From positions 4,006,216 through 4,070,215 of the forward strand of contig NC_135557.1 of NCBI RefSeq assembly GCF_964340395.1: a stretch of DNA of 64,000 bases. Reading direction: 5' to 3'. Origin of the DNA: Glandiceps talaboti. Lineage: Eukaryota; Hemichordata; Enteropneusta; Spengelidae. The position numbers were made by a program, and so were the translations under genes. Shown one piece after another: positions 12,892 to 26,600 of this stretch. The notes beneath the pieces were generated by a model. That model was not told the origin of the DNA. It saw only the letters and a list, made by a program, of their open reading frames with translations, and searched no databases. Every line of letters begins with the position of its first letter. Positions within the stretch are counted from its first letter, which is position 1.

Positions 12892-15800
12892 ATGTATGTA
12901 TGTATGTATGTATGTATGTATGTATGTATGTACATCAATCAAGCAATGCAGTACTGACAATGTGTACATGTATGTGTGTGCGTGTGTGCGTGCGTGCGTG
13001 CGTGCGTACGTACATCAATCAAATACTGCAGTACTGACAATGTGTGTACATGTATTATCAATCAAACACAGTACCAGTATGTGAATGTAATTTTATGATA
13101 AAATGGAAGGGCACCAACACTTGTAGGCTCTAATTTGTTACTTTGTTGTACCTAGCAAATTTATACTTGTTTCTTCATTGTGATCACTTGTTGTAAATCA
13201 TCACAGTAAAATAGGAAGAATGTTGATATTAAGTACATTTGTAGTCACAACCTGTTATCATTGAAGACCTCAAAGTTTTGAAATTTGGTTAAAAGTGTAA
13301 AATGAAGTTCAGCAATTGCATTGACACAAGACCACCTTTCCCCCTAAATGAACAAAGTTTGTTATTGTGTGTGACATTGTGTGATCATCTCTTATCTGAC
13401 TAATTGCAGTATGTAGAGGGATATGTTGTGAGAAGGGGCTTTGGCCTAGATGAATAAAGTTTGTTATTGAGCTTGTGTGACATTGTGTGATCATAGTGTT
13501 CCCTAGAATACAGATTACTTGATGTGCATGGAATTGAAAACAGAGTGTAAGACAAATTGTGTTTATGTTTTGATTTGGCAGTGTTTTATGAATTCTATAC
13601 TACAATGTCTCAGCAACACAAGACCATTACAAGAATATTGCTTGAAGAAAGATTATCAAGATGAAATAAATAAAACTAGTGATATGAAAGGACAGTTGAT
13701 GACAGGTTAGTCTTTCATACCATAGTATTACAATATCATATGTTAGTCTTTCATACCATAGTATTACAATATCATATGTTTGTTTAAAAGTATCTGATGT
13801 ATTCAGAGTTGTAAGTATTCTGATGAAGACACATTTGTGTGAAGGTTACTAGTACAAATACATTAACACTTCCTACTACACCAAATTACCTTGGTAATCC
13901 TAGCATCCTCAGATCTTCTTTAACTTCAAATAATTAGAATGGTGATTGTTGATAAACAACCAAGTGACTTGTTGTCATGACTACATGTCAACACCATAAC
14001 TACTGCCCTCCATGGTAAAAAAGTGATGATTATTCACCACTAGATAGTGATGTGGTAAACAAAGTTTCCTTGACATGGTTGAGCCGGAACATCCTTCCCC
14101 CCCCCCCCCCCCCTCTCTCCTCCTGTCCCAGTTTATTCGTCTGTTTCTATTTGTTTGGCCATTCTTTTGTGAGGTTGTTTGTATGTTCCGATACCCTCCT
14201 CCAGGGTCTATGGCACGCATTCACATATGAAATTTTCCTTAGCTATTTGTTTAGTGTCCATTGTAGTCATCATTGTGTTCCCTAGAATACAGAACTTTGT
14301 TACAGTGTTCCATTCACTCACATGAATGTTTGCTAACTTTACTTATTTGTTCATTACAGCATTTGCCAATTTAATTCTTACAATGTGGACATCGACATCA
14401 GACTATGCTGTCAACCCATCAGTGCTACACAAACAAGTACAAAAGTTTGCTCCACAGTTTAGTGGCTATGGGTAAGTTTACTCCACAGTTTAGTGGCTAT
14501 GGGTAAGTTTACTCCACAGTTTAGTGGCTATGGGTAAGTTTACTCCTCAGTTTAGTGACTATGGGTAAGTTTACTCCTCAGTTTAGTGACTATGGGTAAG
14601 TTTACTCCTCAGTTTAGTGGCTATAGTAAGTTTGATTACATCACAGTTACCTTGATATTAGAGAGGTTTAGATACACGTTAGAACATGTAAGCATACAGG
14701 AGCATTATCGTGCAGGCGTACACGTAGTAACACATTTAGTTATGTGTTCAGAACACAAACGTGAAAGAGAGTGGAATGTGCACGTATGCGTTGACATCTT
14801 CTGTCCTGAAGGCCACACACATGACTTTGTTTTCAGAACATGTCGGTATTTTTGTCATTTTTCCCGCAACTACCCAAACGAAAAACTGAACAATTAGTTT
14901 ACAGTTATGTTTCTGAACTTTAATATAAAAAATAGTACATTTAATAAAAGAAAAATGACAAAAACTTAACACATATATATACAGTTACGTGTAGACCACC
15001 ATTTTGACGGAGCATCGTCTGATACAGAACGCCTGGGTTGCTTCGACGTGACTATGGCGCTACATGTATAGAACACATGTAAATACGTGCATCTAAAACT
15101 GTCTATTTGAAATGTTATTTATGCTTGTGGGTTTAGCTGAATCTAGAAATCTGTCCATGACGATTAGATATTAAGCAAACCATTGCAAAATGTATGACTG
15201 TATATTATGCATACAACAACAGTATTAGTAATAGTAGTAGACTGGTACCAGTCCATTGGGTCATTTCTCTTTTTTTTTCTTTTTTTCTTTTTTTTTTGGG
15301 GGGGGGGGGGTGTTTCATAATTTTCAATTTCTTTGAATTTGTATGATTATTATTCATTTCAAATTTTGTGAAGGAAAATATGGTCAACTTTTTTTCTTTT
15401 TTCCCATTTTCTATGGCCTTAGTGTTCACCTGACTGTTCACAATCACAAAAGGTTACTACATGTATTTCACACACACAAAACACCATTGTGTTAAAAAAA
15501 AATTGTGAAAAAAGTTTAAAAAGTCCAGAGACTCGAGCAAGCCTACAGTTGTTGGTTTTTGGAACAGTTTTAAAAGTACTGGTAATGCATTGAGATGAAG
15601 GAGGGGAAATCTATGAAAATGACCCAGTTTCCTGTCAATTTATGTACATTGTACTTAGTAATCTAAACTTTTGGGAGGATTTCAGTAAAAATACCTTGGA
15701 ACTTGGGTAAATGTTACCATGGTAACGCCGATAAAAAACGCCTTTATCAATTATAGTTGTTTATCTTCTCCCCAGCCAACATGATTCTCAGGAATTTCTA

Positions 15801-17567
15801 AGGTTTCTGTTGGAAGGACTGCATGATGACATCAATAAAATACAGAGAAAACCAAGATACAATGATGAAATCCCTGACGATATCAGGTAAGTGAAATACA
15901 AATCAATATCAAACTTATCATTTTCATCAACTTATGATTTAAATGTCTCTACTCATAGTAAATCACAAAAGATTTTGTTAAACTGACCTTGTAATAATTT
16001 ATATAGACATAATTTTGTTGTATTATTGTTATTTTGACAGTAATGAAGAGAAAGCAAGGGTTGCCTGGAACCGCTATAATTCAAGAGAACAGAGTAAAAT
16101 CAGTGATCAGTTTGTAGGTCAACTGAAGAGTACACTAACATGTACAGTATGCCAGCATAGTTCTGTAACCTTTGACCCCTTCTGGGATTTATCTCTTCCT
16201 ATACCAAAGGTATTGTTATGACAGTTCATCTTTACTTGTTGTGTGTCAGTGTGTGTCACTGTGTTGTCACCATTACTGTGTCTGTGTGCCACTGTGTCAT
16301 CGTTACTGTGTCTGTGTGCCACTGTATTACTATGTTACTACTGTGTCACTGTATTACTGTGTCATTGTGTCACTCATTATGTCACTGCCATTGTGTTGCT
16401 GTGTGTCACTGACACTGAGTCACTGTCACAGCAATGGATGACACACAACAAACTGCAACTTAATGACAACAAAACTAAAATTCTCCTCATCCGTTCTAAA
16501 TTGAACCACTTGCCAGACCTGATTTATCATATCAACATTGGCTCTGTACCCATTACACCAGTCACATCAGGTTGTAACATTGGAGTAGTCTTTGATAATA
16601 TTCACATGTTTAACTACCACCTCAAGAATACCTACAAATCAATCTATACACATCTTTGTCGCATTGCATCCATAAGGGAATACATCACTGATGACGTTTG
16701 TTGTACTATAATCCATGCAATCCTATCAGCCAAGCTTGACTAAAGTAATGTATTATTATACAGACTTCCTGACACTACCATAAACCTATTACAACGTGCT
16801 CGGCAAGGATCATCTCTCGTACCAAGAAGTTTGAACACATTTCTACAATTCTTATCAGCCTGCATTGGTTACTAGTTCATTTCAGGATTGATTACAAAAA
16901 TTTACTGTTGACATATAAAGCCCTTCATTGCTTAAACTCCAGAGTACATTTGTGATCTTCTCCAGCCATACACACCGTGTCACACTCTATGTTCTACAAA
17001 CAAAAATCTGGGTTGCCTTATGGATGCAATGCGATGAAGATGTGTGTAGATTGACTTACGGGTATTCTTGGGTTGTCGGTGCCCGAGTGGTTAGCTTGTA
17101 CGCCTCTTACCTCTGCAGTCTGGGTTCTAACCCGCCAGGTGTTGGCTGGGTTTGATTAAATATCTAACCAGGTCTGCATGTAAGAAGGGTGATGCTCAGT
17201 TTGACCCTGCCGAAGAACGCAGGTTTTCTCCGTGTACTCCAGTTTCCTCCAGCTTCTTCAACACTAGGGCGCTGCTCTTGTGGCGACAAATTTCTGAATT
17301 TATTTGGACGAATAAAGTTTATTATTATATTATAAAAGAATCTGCTTGCAAAAACAAATTACAGACAAGTCACCTATGGACGTCGTTCATTCACACATGT
17401 CACCCCCAAACTATGGAACTCTTTGCCACTTGACATTCACCAAGCCTCCAGCCTGGATTGTTTCAAAACAAAACTGAAGACTTATTTGTTCACCAAAGCC
17501 TATGGTGTGCTTTAGCCATTCAGCACTACTGAACAGAACATTGCTCTGGAAATCGGCGCCATAGAAA

Positions 17568-17608
<41 letters not shown>

Positions 17609-20600
17609 CTCACTGTGCATCACTGTCACTCATTGTGTCACTGTGTGTCACTGTACACTGTGTCGCTGTGCCATTGTGTGTCACTGTGTCATTTTGTGTC
17701 ACTGTGTGTCACTGTGTCACTTGACAGTTTTCTTACCCAAATAGTTACAAGAGTGAATTTCTGAAGAATGTACCATGGTGACTACTGTGTTTGAAAGTCA
17801 TAGTATCTGAGTCAAAGAGAAAATTGCACAGTGTCACACAAACTGAGACAATTACACAGTGTCACACAAGCTGAGTTAAGGAACTTCTTTCACTTAGGCC
17901 AAAACCCTCTTCCCCCTGCCCCTAAAGTAATGTTCAACAACTATTTTCTATTGGGAGAACTGATAGGACTGAAATAGTGTACACTTACTGTCTGGCTATG
18001 AGGGTACAAGTCTATTACCTTAATGACTGAAATAGTGTACACTTACTGTCTGGCTATGAGGGTACAAGTCTATTACCTCAAGGACTGAAATAGTGTACAC
18101 TTACTGTCTGGCTATGAGGGTACAAGTCTATTACCTCAAGGACTGAAATAGTGTACACTTACTGTCTGGCTATGAGGGTACAAGTCTATTACCTTAATGA
18201 CTGAAATAGTGTACACTTACTGTCTGGCTATGAGGGTACAAGTCTATTACCTTAATGACTGAAATAGTGTACACTTACTGTCTGGCTATGAGGGTACAAG
18301 TCTATTACCTTAATGACTGAAATAGTGTACACTTACTGTCTGGCTATGAGGGTACAAGTCTATTACCTTAATGACTGAAATAGTGTACACTTACTGTCTG
18401 GCTATGAGGGTACAAGTCTATTACCTTAATGACTGAAATAGTGTACACTTACTGTCTGGCTATGAGGGTAGAAGTCTATTACCTCAAGGACTGAAATAGT
18501 GTACACTTACTGTCTGGCTATGAGGGTACAAGTCTATTACCTCAAGGACTGAAATAGTGTACACTTACTGTCTGGCTATGAGGGTACAAGTCTATTACCT
18601 TAATGACTGAAATAGTGTACACTTACTGTCTGGCTATGAGGGTACAAGTCTATTACCTTAATGACTGAAATAGTGTACACTTACTGTCTGGCTATGAGGG
18701 TACAAGTCTATTACCTCAAGGACTGAAATAGTGTACACTTACTGTCTGGCTATGAGGGTACAAGTCTATTACCTCAAGGACTGAAATAGTGTACACTTAC
18801 TGTCTGGCTATGAGGGTACAAGTCTATTACCTCAAGGACTGAAATAGTGTACACTTACTGTCTGGCTATGAGGGTACAAGTCTATTACCTCAAGGACTGA
18901 AATAGTGTACACTTACTGTCTGGCTATGAGGACACAAGTCTATTACCTTAAGGACTGAAATAGTGTACACTTACTGTCTGGCTATGAGGACACAAGTCTA
19001 TTACCTTAAGGACTGAAATAGTGTACACTTACTGTCTGGCTATGAGGACACAAGTCTATTACCTTAAAGGTGATTCAAAATGCTCACATTCACTATCGCT
19101 AATTTGCTAGACGACATGTTTGTGAAATGCATTCTGGTTTTAAAACTTTTCAAAAGCGTCTGCAAACACCTTAAAATGACCCTTTTTCAGTCACTTCCCT
19201 TCGGATTTACTTCGAGAGTTTTCGGGTATTTCCGGTCCCACCTAGACCACGGGATTTTATGACGTCATAAAGAGACATGGATAGCACGTAGCCTATGGCG
19301 AGCGTAGTCACTAGGTGAACAAAACTCAACAGCATTGTGAAAAAATACATTGCTAGTGGTTGTAACAGACATCAGTAAACAAAAACTACACTCTACATGT
19401 CTTATTAACCAACATTTACCGATATTTACTCACACTTTCTGACTAATTGGCAGTGTCTGTGGGTATAAATGCTAAAATATGATCTCCCCATATTATGGCA
19501 AAATAAATCAAAACGGCTAGACTACAGTGTAGATATACATAAACACTTGTAATGTAGCTCGCGTGTTTCAATTTATTTATCTGATTTTTTTTATTATTTG
19601 CCGAGGAGAAGCATTACAATATCTTCGACAGGCATGGCGTCGACAGCGTATTATAGCCCACTATACTGGACTATACTCACTGATGTCGCCTTTTGAACGG
19701 CGCATTTAGCAACAAAGTAAACATATTTATCTTGAATAAATATACTAGCTATTAGATTGCCATATCATCAGCAATAAAATTGTAAAGAATTGAGGAAATT
19801 TCGTGAGTTTAGTGTTGTCATTTACATGACTTTAGCAACTCGTCTGGAAGAAAACTTGTATGGTTTCCCTTGTTGCGATATCACTTAATTTAATGCAACA
19901 ATGCAACATGTCTATTTAATATTCATTAGAAGAATTCTGTAACGAATCATGGTATTCGAAGTGTACAGTTTAGGAAACCAACAAATCAAATATCGCGATG
20001 TGTTCATGATATCAAATACGATTGGACAATATTGACGTCGGCAATCAAGGTCGTGACCCCAGCACATGGTTATGAAAGAAAGCCTGCAACTAGATACTTC
20101 AATTGGCTAGCCACGGCCGGTCCCGTTTCTCAGGGTTTGAAGTTAGAGACGTTATTTCTGTACGACTTGAAGAATTTTACAATATATCTGATTGATAAAT
20201 ATGGATTATATCAACACGTGGATAAATTTAACCCGACACGAATGTGCGCTGTGCTCTCCCGATTCCATACGTACATTGTACATACACTGCTTCAGCTTTG
20301 ATCGGCGGCCTAGTATGAGCTTACTGCCGCGGCCGCGGTGACTGCACAAAACTTGACAACACTACCCCTCTACCGATATATAATAATCACCTGTATACCG
20401 TGATAAAAACAAGCAATAATTCGAGTCCCCAACAAGTCGATGAGACCTACTTCTGTTCTGTCCGATCCGAATGCGAGTTTCTTAGGTTTTATATGGGTTT
20501 CAGACTCGGACTAGAGTATTACGCCCTAGACAATAATAGATGTAAACTTGTGTTCACAAGCCAAACATGTGACAATACAAGACCACAACGAAAACTGTGA

Positions 20601-23600
20601 AAAAAATGCAGGTCAGTCTCATTTTATATATGGACAACAAAATTAGGTCGGTCACAGTTCCATTTACATGTACATGATACAATGACTCGGAGCGTACTTC
20701 CATATGCTCGGAGCAAATCGAATCAATTAGTGTATTATGGGACCAACAATTATAGTGTGGCACATGTCCCGATACGCCTTCTTGAAGTTTCCCATTGGTA
20801 TTCTAATAGCTAGTATATTTATTCGAGATGAAATATGTTTACTTTGTTGTTAAATGCACTGTTCAAAAGGCGACGCGAGTACGATTGGGCTAAAATATGC
20901 CGTCCTTGGCCCGGGGATGCCGTCAAACGTCACCACGGTATCGTAATGCTTCTTGTCGGCAAATAATAAAAAATCAGATAAATAAAAGTCAATGAATGTG
21001 AAACACGCGACATTACAAGTGTTTATATATATCTAGTCTAGCCGTTTTTGATTTATTTTGCCATAATATGGGGAGATCATATTTTAGCATTTAATTTATA
21101 CCCACAGACACTGCCAATTAGTCAGAAAGTGTGAGTAAATATCGGTAAATGTTGGTTAATAAGACATGTAGAGTGTAGTTTTTGTTTACTGATGTCTGTT
21201 ACAACCACTAGCAATGTATTTTTTCACAATGCTGTTGAGTTTTGTTCACCTAGTGACTACGCTCGCCATAGGCTACGTGCTATCCATGTCTCTTTATGAC
21301 GTCATAAAATCCCGTGGTCTAGGTGGGACCGGAAATACCCGAAAACTCTCGAAGTAAATCCGAAGGGAAGTGACCGAAAAAGGGTCATTTTAAGGTGCTT
21401 GCAGACGCTTTTGAAAAGTTTTAAAACCAGAATGCATTTCACAAACATGTCGTCTAGCAAATTAGCGATAGTGAATGTGAGCATTTTGAATCACCTTTAA
21501 GGACTGAAATAGTGTACACTTACTGTCTGGCTATGAGGACACAAGTCTATTACCTCAAGGACTGAAATAGTGTACACTTACCGTCTGGCTATGAGGACAC
21601 AAGTCTATTACCTTAAGGACTGAAATAGTGTACACTTACTGTCTGGCTATGAGGACACAAGTCTATTACCTTAATGACTGAAATAGTGTACACTTACTGT
21701 CTGGCTATGAGGGTACAAGTCTATTACCTCAAGGACTGAAATAGTGTACACTTACTGTCTGGCTATGAGGGTAGAAGTCTATTACCTTAATGACTGAAAT
21801 AGTGTACACTTACTGTCTGGCTATGAGGGTACAAGTCTATTACCTCAAGGACTGAAATAGTGTACACTTACTGTCTGGCTATGAGGGTACAAGTCTATTA
21901 CCTTAATGACTGAAATAGTGTACACTTACTGTCTGGCTATGAGGGTACAAGTCTATTACCTCAAGGACTGAAATAGTGTACACTTACTGTCTGGCTATGA
22001 GGGTACAAGTCTATTACCTTAATGACTGAAATAGTGTACACTTACTGTCTGGCTATGAGGGTACAAGTCTATTACCTCAAGGACTGAAATAGTGTACACT
22101 TACTGTCTGGCTATGAGGGTACAAGTCTATTACCTCAAGGACTGAAATAGTGTACACTTACTGTCTGGCTATGAGGGTACAAGTCTATTACCTCAAGGAC
22201 TGAAATAGTGTACACTTACTGTCTGGCTATGAGGGTACAAGTCTATTACCTCAAGGACTGAAATAGTGTACACTTACTGTCTGGCTATGAGGGTACAAGT
22301 CTATTACCTCAAGGACTGAAATAGTGTACACTTACTGTCTGGCTATGAGGGTACAAGTCTATTACCTCAAGGACTGAAATAGTGTACACTTACTGTCTGG
22401 CTATGAGGGTACAAGTCTATTACCTCAAGGACTGAAATAGTGTACACTTACTGTCTGGCTATGAGGGTACAAGTCTATTACCTTAATGACTGAAATAGTG
22501 TACACTTACTGTCTGGCTATGAGGGTACAAGTCTATTACCTCAAGGACTGAAATAGTGTACACTTACTGTCTGGCTATGAGGGTACAAGTCTATTACCTC
22601 AAGGACTGAAATAGTGTACACTTACTGTCTGGCTATGAGGGTACAAGTCTATTACCTCAAGGACTGAAATAGTGTACACTTACTGTCTGGCTATGAGGGT
22701 ACAAGTCTATTACCTCAAGGACTGAAATAGTGTACACTTACTGTCTGGCTATGAGGGTACAAGTCTATTACCTTAATGACTGAAATAGTGTACACTTACT
22801 GTCTGGCTATGAGGGTACAAGTCTATTACCTTAATGACTGAAATAGTGTACACTTACTGTCTGGCTATGAGGGTACAAGTCTATTACCTTAATGACTGAA
22901 ATAGTGTACACTTACTGTCTGGCTATGAGGGTACAAGTCTATTACCTTAATGACTGAAATAGTGTACACTTACTGTCTGGCTATGAGGGTACAAGTCTAT
23001 TAGCTCAAGGACTGAAATAGTGTACACTTACTGTCTGGCTATGAGGGTACAAGTCTATTACCTTAATGACTGAAATAGTGTACACTTACTGTCTGGCTAT
23101 GAGGGTAGAAGTCTATTACCTTAATGACTGAAATAGTGTACACTTACTGTCTGGCTATGAGGGTACAAGTCTATTACCTCAAGGACTGAAATAGTGTACA
23201 CTTACTGTCTGGCTATGAGGGTACAAGTCTATTACCTCAAGGACTGAAATAGTGTACACTTACTGTCTGGCTATGAGGGTACAAGTCTATTACCTCAAGG
23301 ACTGAAATAGTGTACACTTACTGTCTGGCTATGAGGGTACAAGTCTATTACCTCAAGGACTGAAATAGTGTACACTTACTGTCTGGCTATGAGGGTACAA
23401 GTCTATTACCTTAATGACTGAAATAGTGTACACTTACTGTCTGGCTATGAGGGTACAAGTCTATTACCTTAATGACTGAAATAGTGTACACTTACTGTCT
23501 GGCTATGAGGGTACAAGTCTATTACCTCAAGGACTGAAATAGTGTACACTTACTGTCTGGCTATGAGGGTACAAGTCTATTACCTTAATGACTGAAATAG

Positions 23601-26600
23601 TGTACACTTACTGTCTGGCTATGAGGGTACAAGTCTATTACCTCAAGGACTGAAATAGTGTACACTTACTGTCTGGCTATGAGGGTACAAGTCTATTACC
23701 TCAAGGACTGAAATAGTGTACACTTACTGTCTGGCTATGAGGGTACAAGTCTATTACCTTAATGACTGAAATAGTGTACACTTACTGTCTGGCTATGAGG
23801 GTAGAAGTCTATTACCTCAAGGACTGAAATAGTGTACACTTACTGTCTGGCTATGAGGGTACAAGTCTATTACCTCAAGGACTGAAATAGTGTACACTTA
23901 CTGTCTGGCTATGAGGACACAAGTCTATTACCTTAAGGACTGAAATAGTGTACACTTACTGTCTGGCTATGAGGACACAAGTCTATTACCTTAATGACTG
24001 AAATAGTGTACACTTACTGTCTGGCTATGAGGGTACAAGTCTATTACCTCAAGGACTGAAATAGTGTACACTTACTGTCTGGCTATGAGGACACAAGTCT
24101 ATTACCTTAATGACTGAAATAGTGTACACTTACTGTCTGGCTATGAGGGTACAAGTCTATTACCTCAAGGACTAAAATAGTGTACACTTACTGTCTGGCT
24201 ATGAGGGTACAAGTCTATTACCTTAATGACTGAAATAGTGTACACTTACTGTCTGGCTATGAGGACACAAGTCTATTACCTCAAGGACTGAAATAGTGTA
24301 CACTTACTGTCTGGCTATGAGGGTAGAAGTCTATTACCTTAATGACTGAAATAGTGTACACTTACTGTCTGGCTATGAGGGTACAAGTCTATTACCTCAA
24401 GGACTGAAATAGTGTACACTTACTGTCTGGCTATGAGGGTACAAGTCTATTACCTCAAGGACTGAAATAGTGTACACTTACTGTCTGGCTATGAGGGTAC
24501 AAGTCTATTACCTCAAGGACTGAAATAGTGTACACTTACTGTCTGGCTATGAGGGTACAAGTCTATTACCTCAAGGACTGAAATAGTGTACACTTACTGT
24601 CTGGCTATGAGGGTATAAGTCTATTACCTCAAGGACTGAAATAGTGTACACTTACTGTCTGGCTATGAGGGTACAAGTCTATTACCTCAAGGACTGAAAT
24701 AGTGTACACTTACTGTCTGGCTATGAGGGTACAAGTCTATTACCTCAAGGACTGAAATAGTGTACACTTACTGTCTGGCTATGAGGGTACAAGTCTATTA
24801 CCTCAAGGACTGAAATAGTGTACACTTACTGTCTGGCTATGAGGGTACAAGTCTATTACCTTAATGACTGAAATAGTGTACACTTACTGTCTGGCTATGA
24901 GGGTACAAGTCTATTACCTCAAGGACTGAAATAGTGTACACTTACTGTCTGGCTATGAGGGTACAAGTCTATTACCTCAAGGACTGAAATAGTGTACACT
25001 TACTGTCTGGCTATGAGGGTACAAGTCTATTACCTCAAGGACTGAAATAGTGTACACTTACTGTCTGGCTATGAGGGTACAAGTCTATTACCTTAATGAC
25101 TGAAATAGTGTACACTTACTGTCTGGCTATGAGGGTACAAGTCTATTACCTTAATGACTGAAATAGTGTACACTTACTGTCTGGCTATGAGGGTACAAGT
25201 CTATTACCTTAATGACTGAAATAGTGTACACTTACTGTCTGGCTATGAGGGTACAAGTCTATTAGCTCAAGGACTGAAATAGTGTACACTTACTGTCTGG
25301 CTATGAGGGTACAAGTCTATTACCTTAATGACTGAAATAGTGTACACTTACTGTCTGGCTATGAGGGTAGAAGTCTATTACCTTAATGACTGAAATAGTG
25401 TACACTTACTGTCTGGCTATGAGGGTACAAGTCTATTACCTCAAGGACTGAAATAGTGTACACTTACTGTCTGGCTATGAGGACACAAGTCTATTACCTC
25501 AAGGACTGAAATAGTGTACACTTACTGTCTGGCTATGAGGGTACAAGTCTATTACCTCAAGGACTGAAATAGTGTACACTTACTGTCTGGCTATGAGGGT
25601 ACAAGTCTATTACCTCAAGGACTGAAATAGTGTACACTTACTGTCTGGCTATGAGGGTACAAGTCTATTACCTTAATGACTGAAATAGTGTACACTTACT
25701 GTCTGGCTATGAGGGTACAAGTCTATTACCTTAATGACTGAAATAGTGTACACTTACTGTCTGGCTATGAGGGTACAAGTCTATTACCTCAAGGACTGAA
25801 ATAGTGTACACTTACTGTCTGGCTATGAGGGTACAAGTCTATTACCTTAATGACTGAAATAGTGTACACTTACTGTCTGGCTATGAGGGTACAAGTCTAT
25901 TACCTCAAGGACTGAAATAGTGTACACTTACTGTCTGGCTATGAGGGTACAAGTCTATTACCTCAAGGACTGAAATAGTGTACACTTACTGTCTGGCTAT
26001 GAGGGTACAAGTCTATTACCTCAAGGACTAAAATAGTGTACACTTACTGTCTGGCTATGAGGGTACAAGTCTATTACCTTAATGACTGAAATAGTGTACA
26101 CTTACTGTCTGGCTATGAGGGTACAAGTCTATTACCTCAAGGACTGAAATAGTGTACACTTACTGTCTGGCTATGAGGGTAGAAGTCTATTACCTTAATG
26201 ACTGAAATAGTGTACACTTACTGTCTGGCTATGAGGGTACAAGTCTATTACCTCAAGGACTGAAATAGTGTACACTTACTGTCTGGCTATGAGGGTACAA
26301 GTCTATTACCTCAAGGACTGAAATAGTGTACACTTACTGTCTGGCTATGAGGGTACAAGTCTATTACCTCAAGGACTGAAATAGTGTACACTTACTGTCT
26401 GGCTATGAGGGTACAAGTCTATTACCTCAAGGACTGAAATAGTGTACACTTACTGTCTGGCTATGAGGGTACAAGTCTATTACCTCAAGGACTGAAATAG
26501 TGTACACTTACTGTCTGGCTATGAGGGTACAAGTCTATTACCTCAAGGACTGAAATAGTGTACACTTACTGTCTGGCTATGAGGGTACAAGTCTATTACC

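Larger units (their letters stand above)
16240..17722. repeat. degenerate TGTGTCACTG repeat interrupted by a LINE
   Basis: Irregular tandem GTGTCACTGTGT-type sequence on both sides of the LINE (about 16240-16425 and 17607-17722). The two halves are the same repeat, so the LINE inserted into it. Confidence 0.75.

Noticed and set aside
16119-16441. Open frames in GTGTCACTG-rich intron sequence
   Set aside because: Low-complexity repeat next to exon 6, out of frame with the gene.
17071-17145. Functional tRNA gene
   Set aside because: A and B boxes are present but no complete cloverleaf is apparent, and the sequence continues into a SINE body and tail.
19080-19262. 60-codon frames repeated at 19080-19262 (+) and 21302-21484 (-)
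   Set aside because: They are mirror copies inside the transposon's inverted arms; identity reflects the arms, not a gene.
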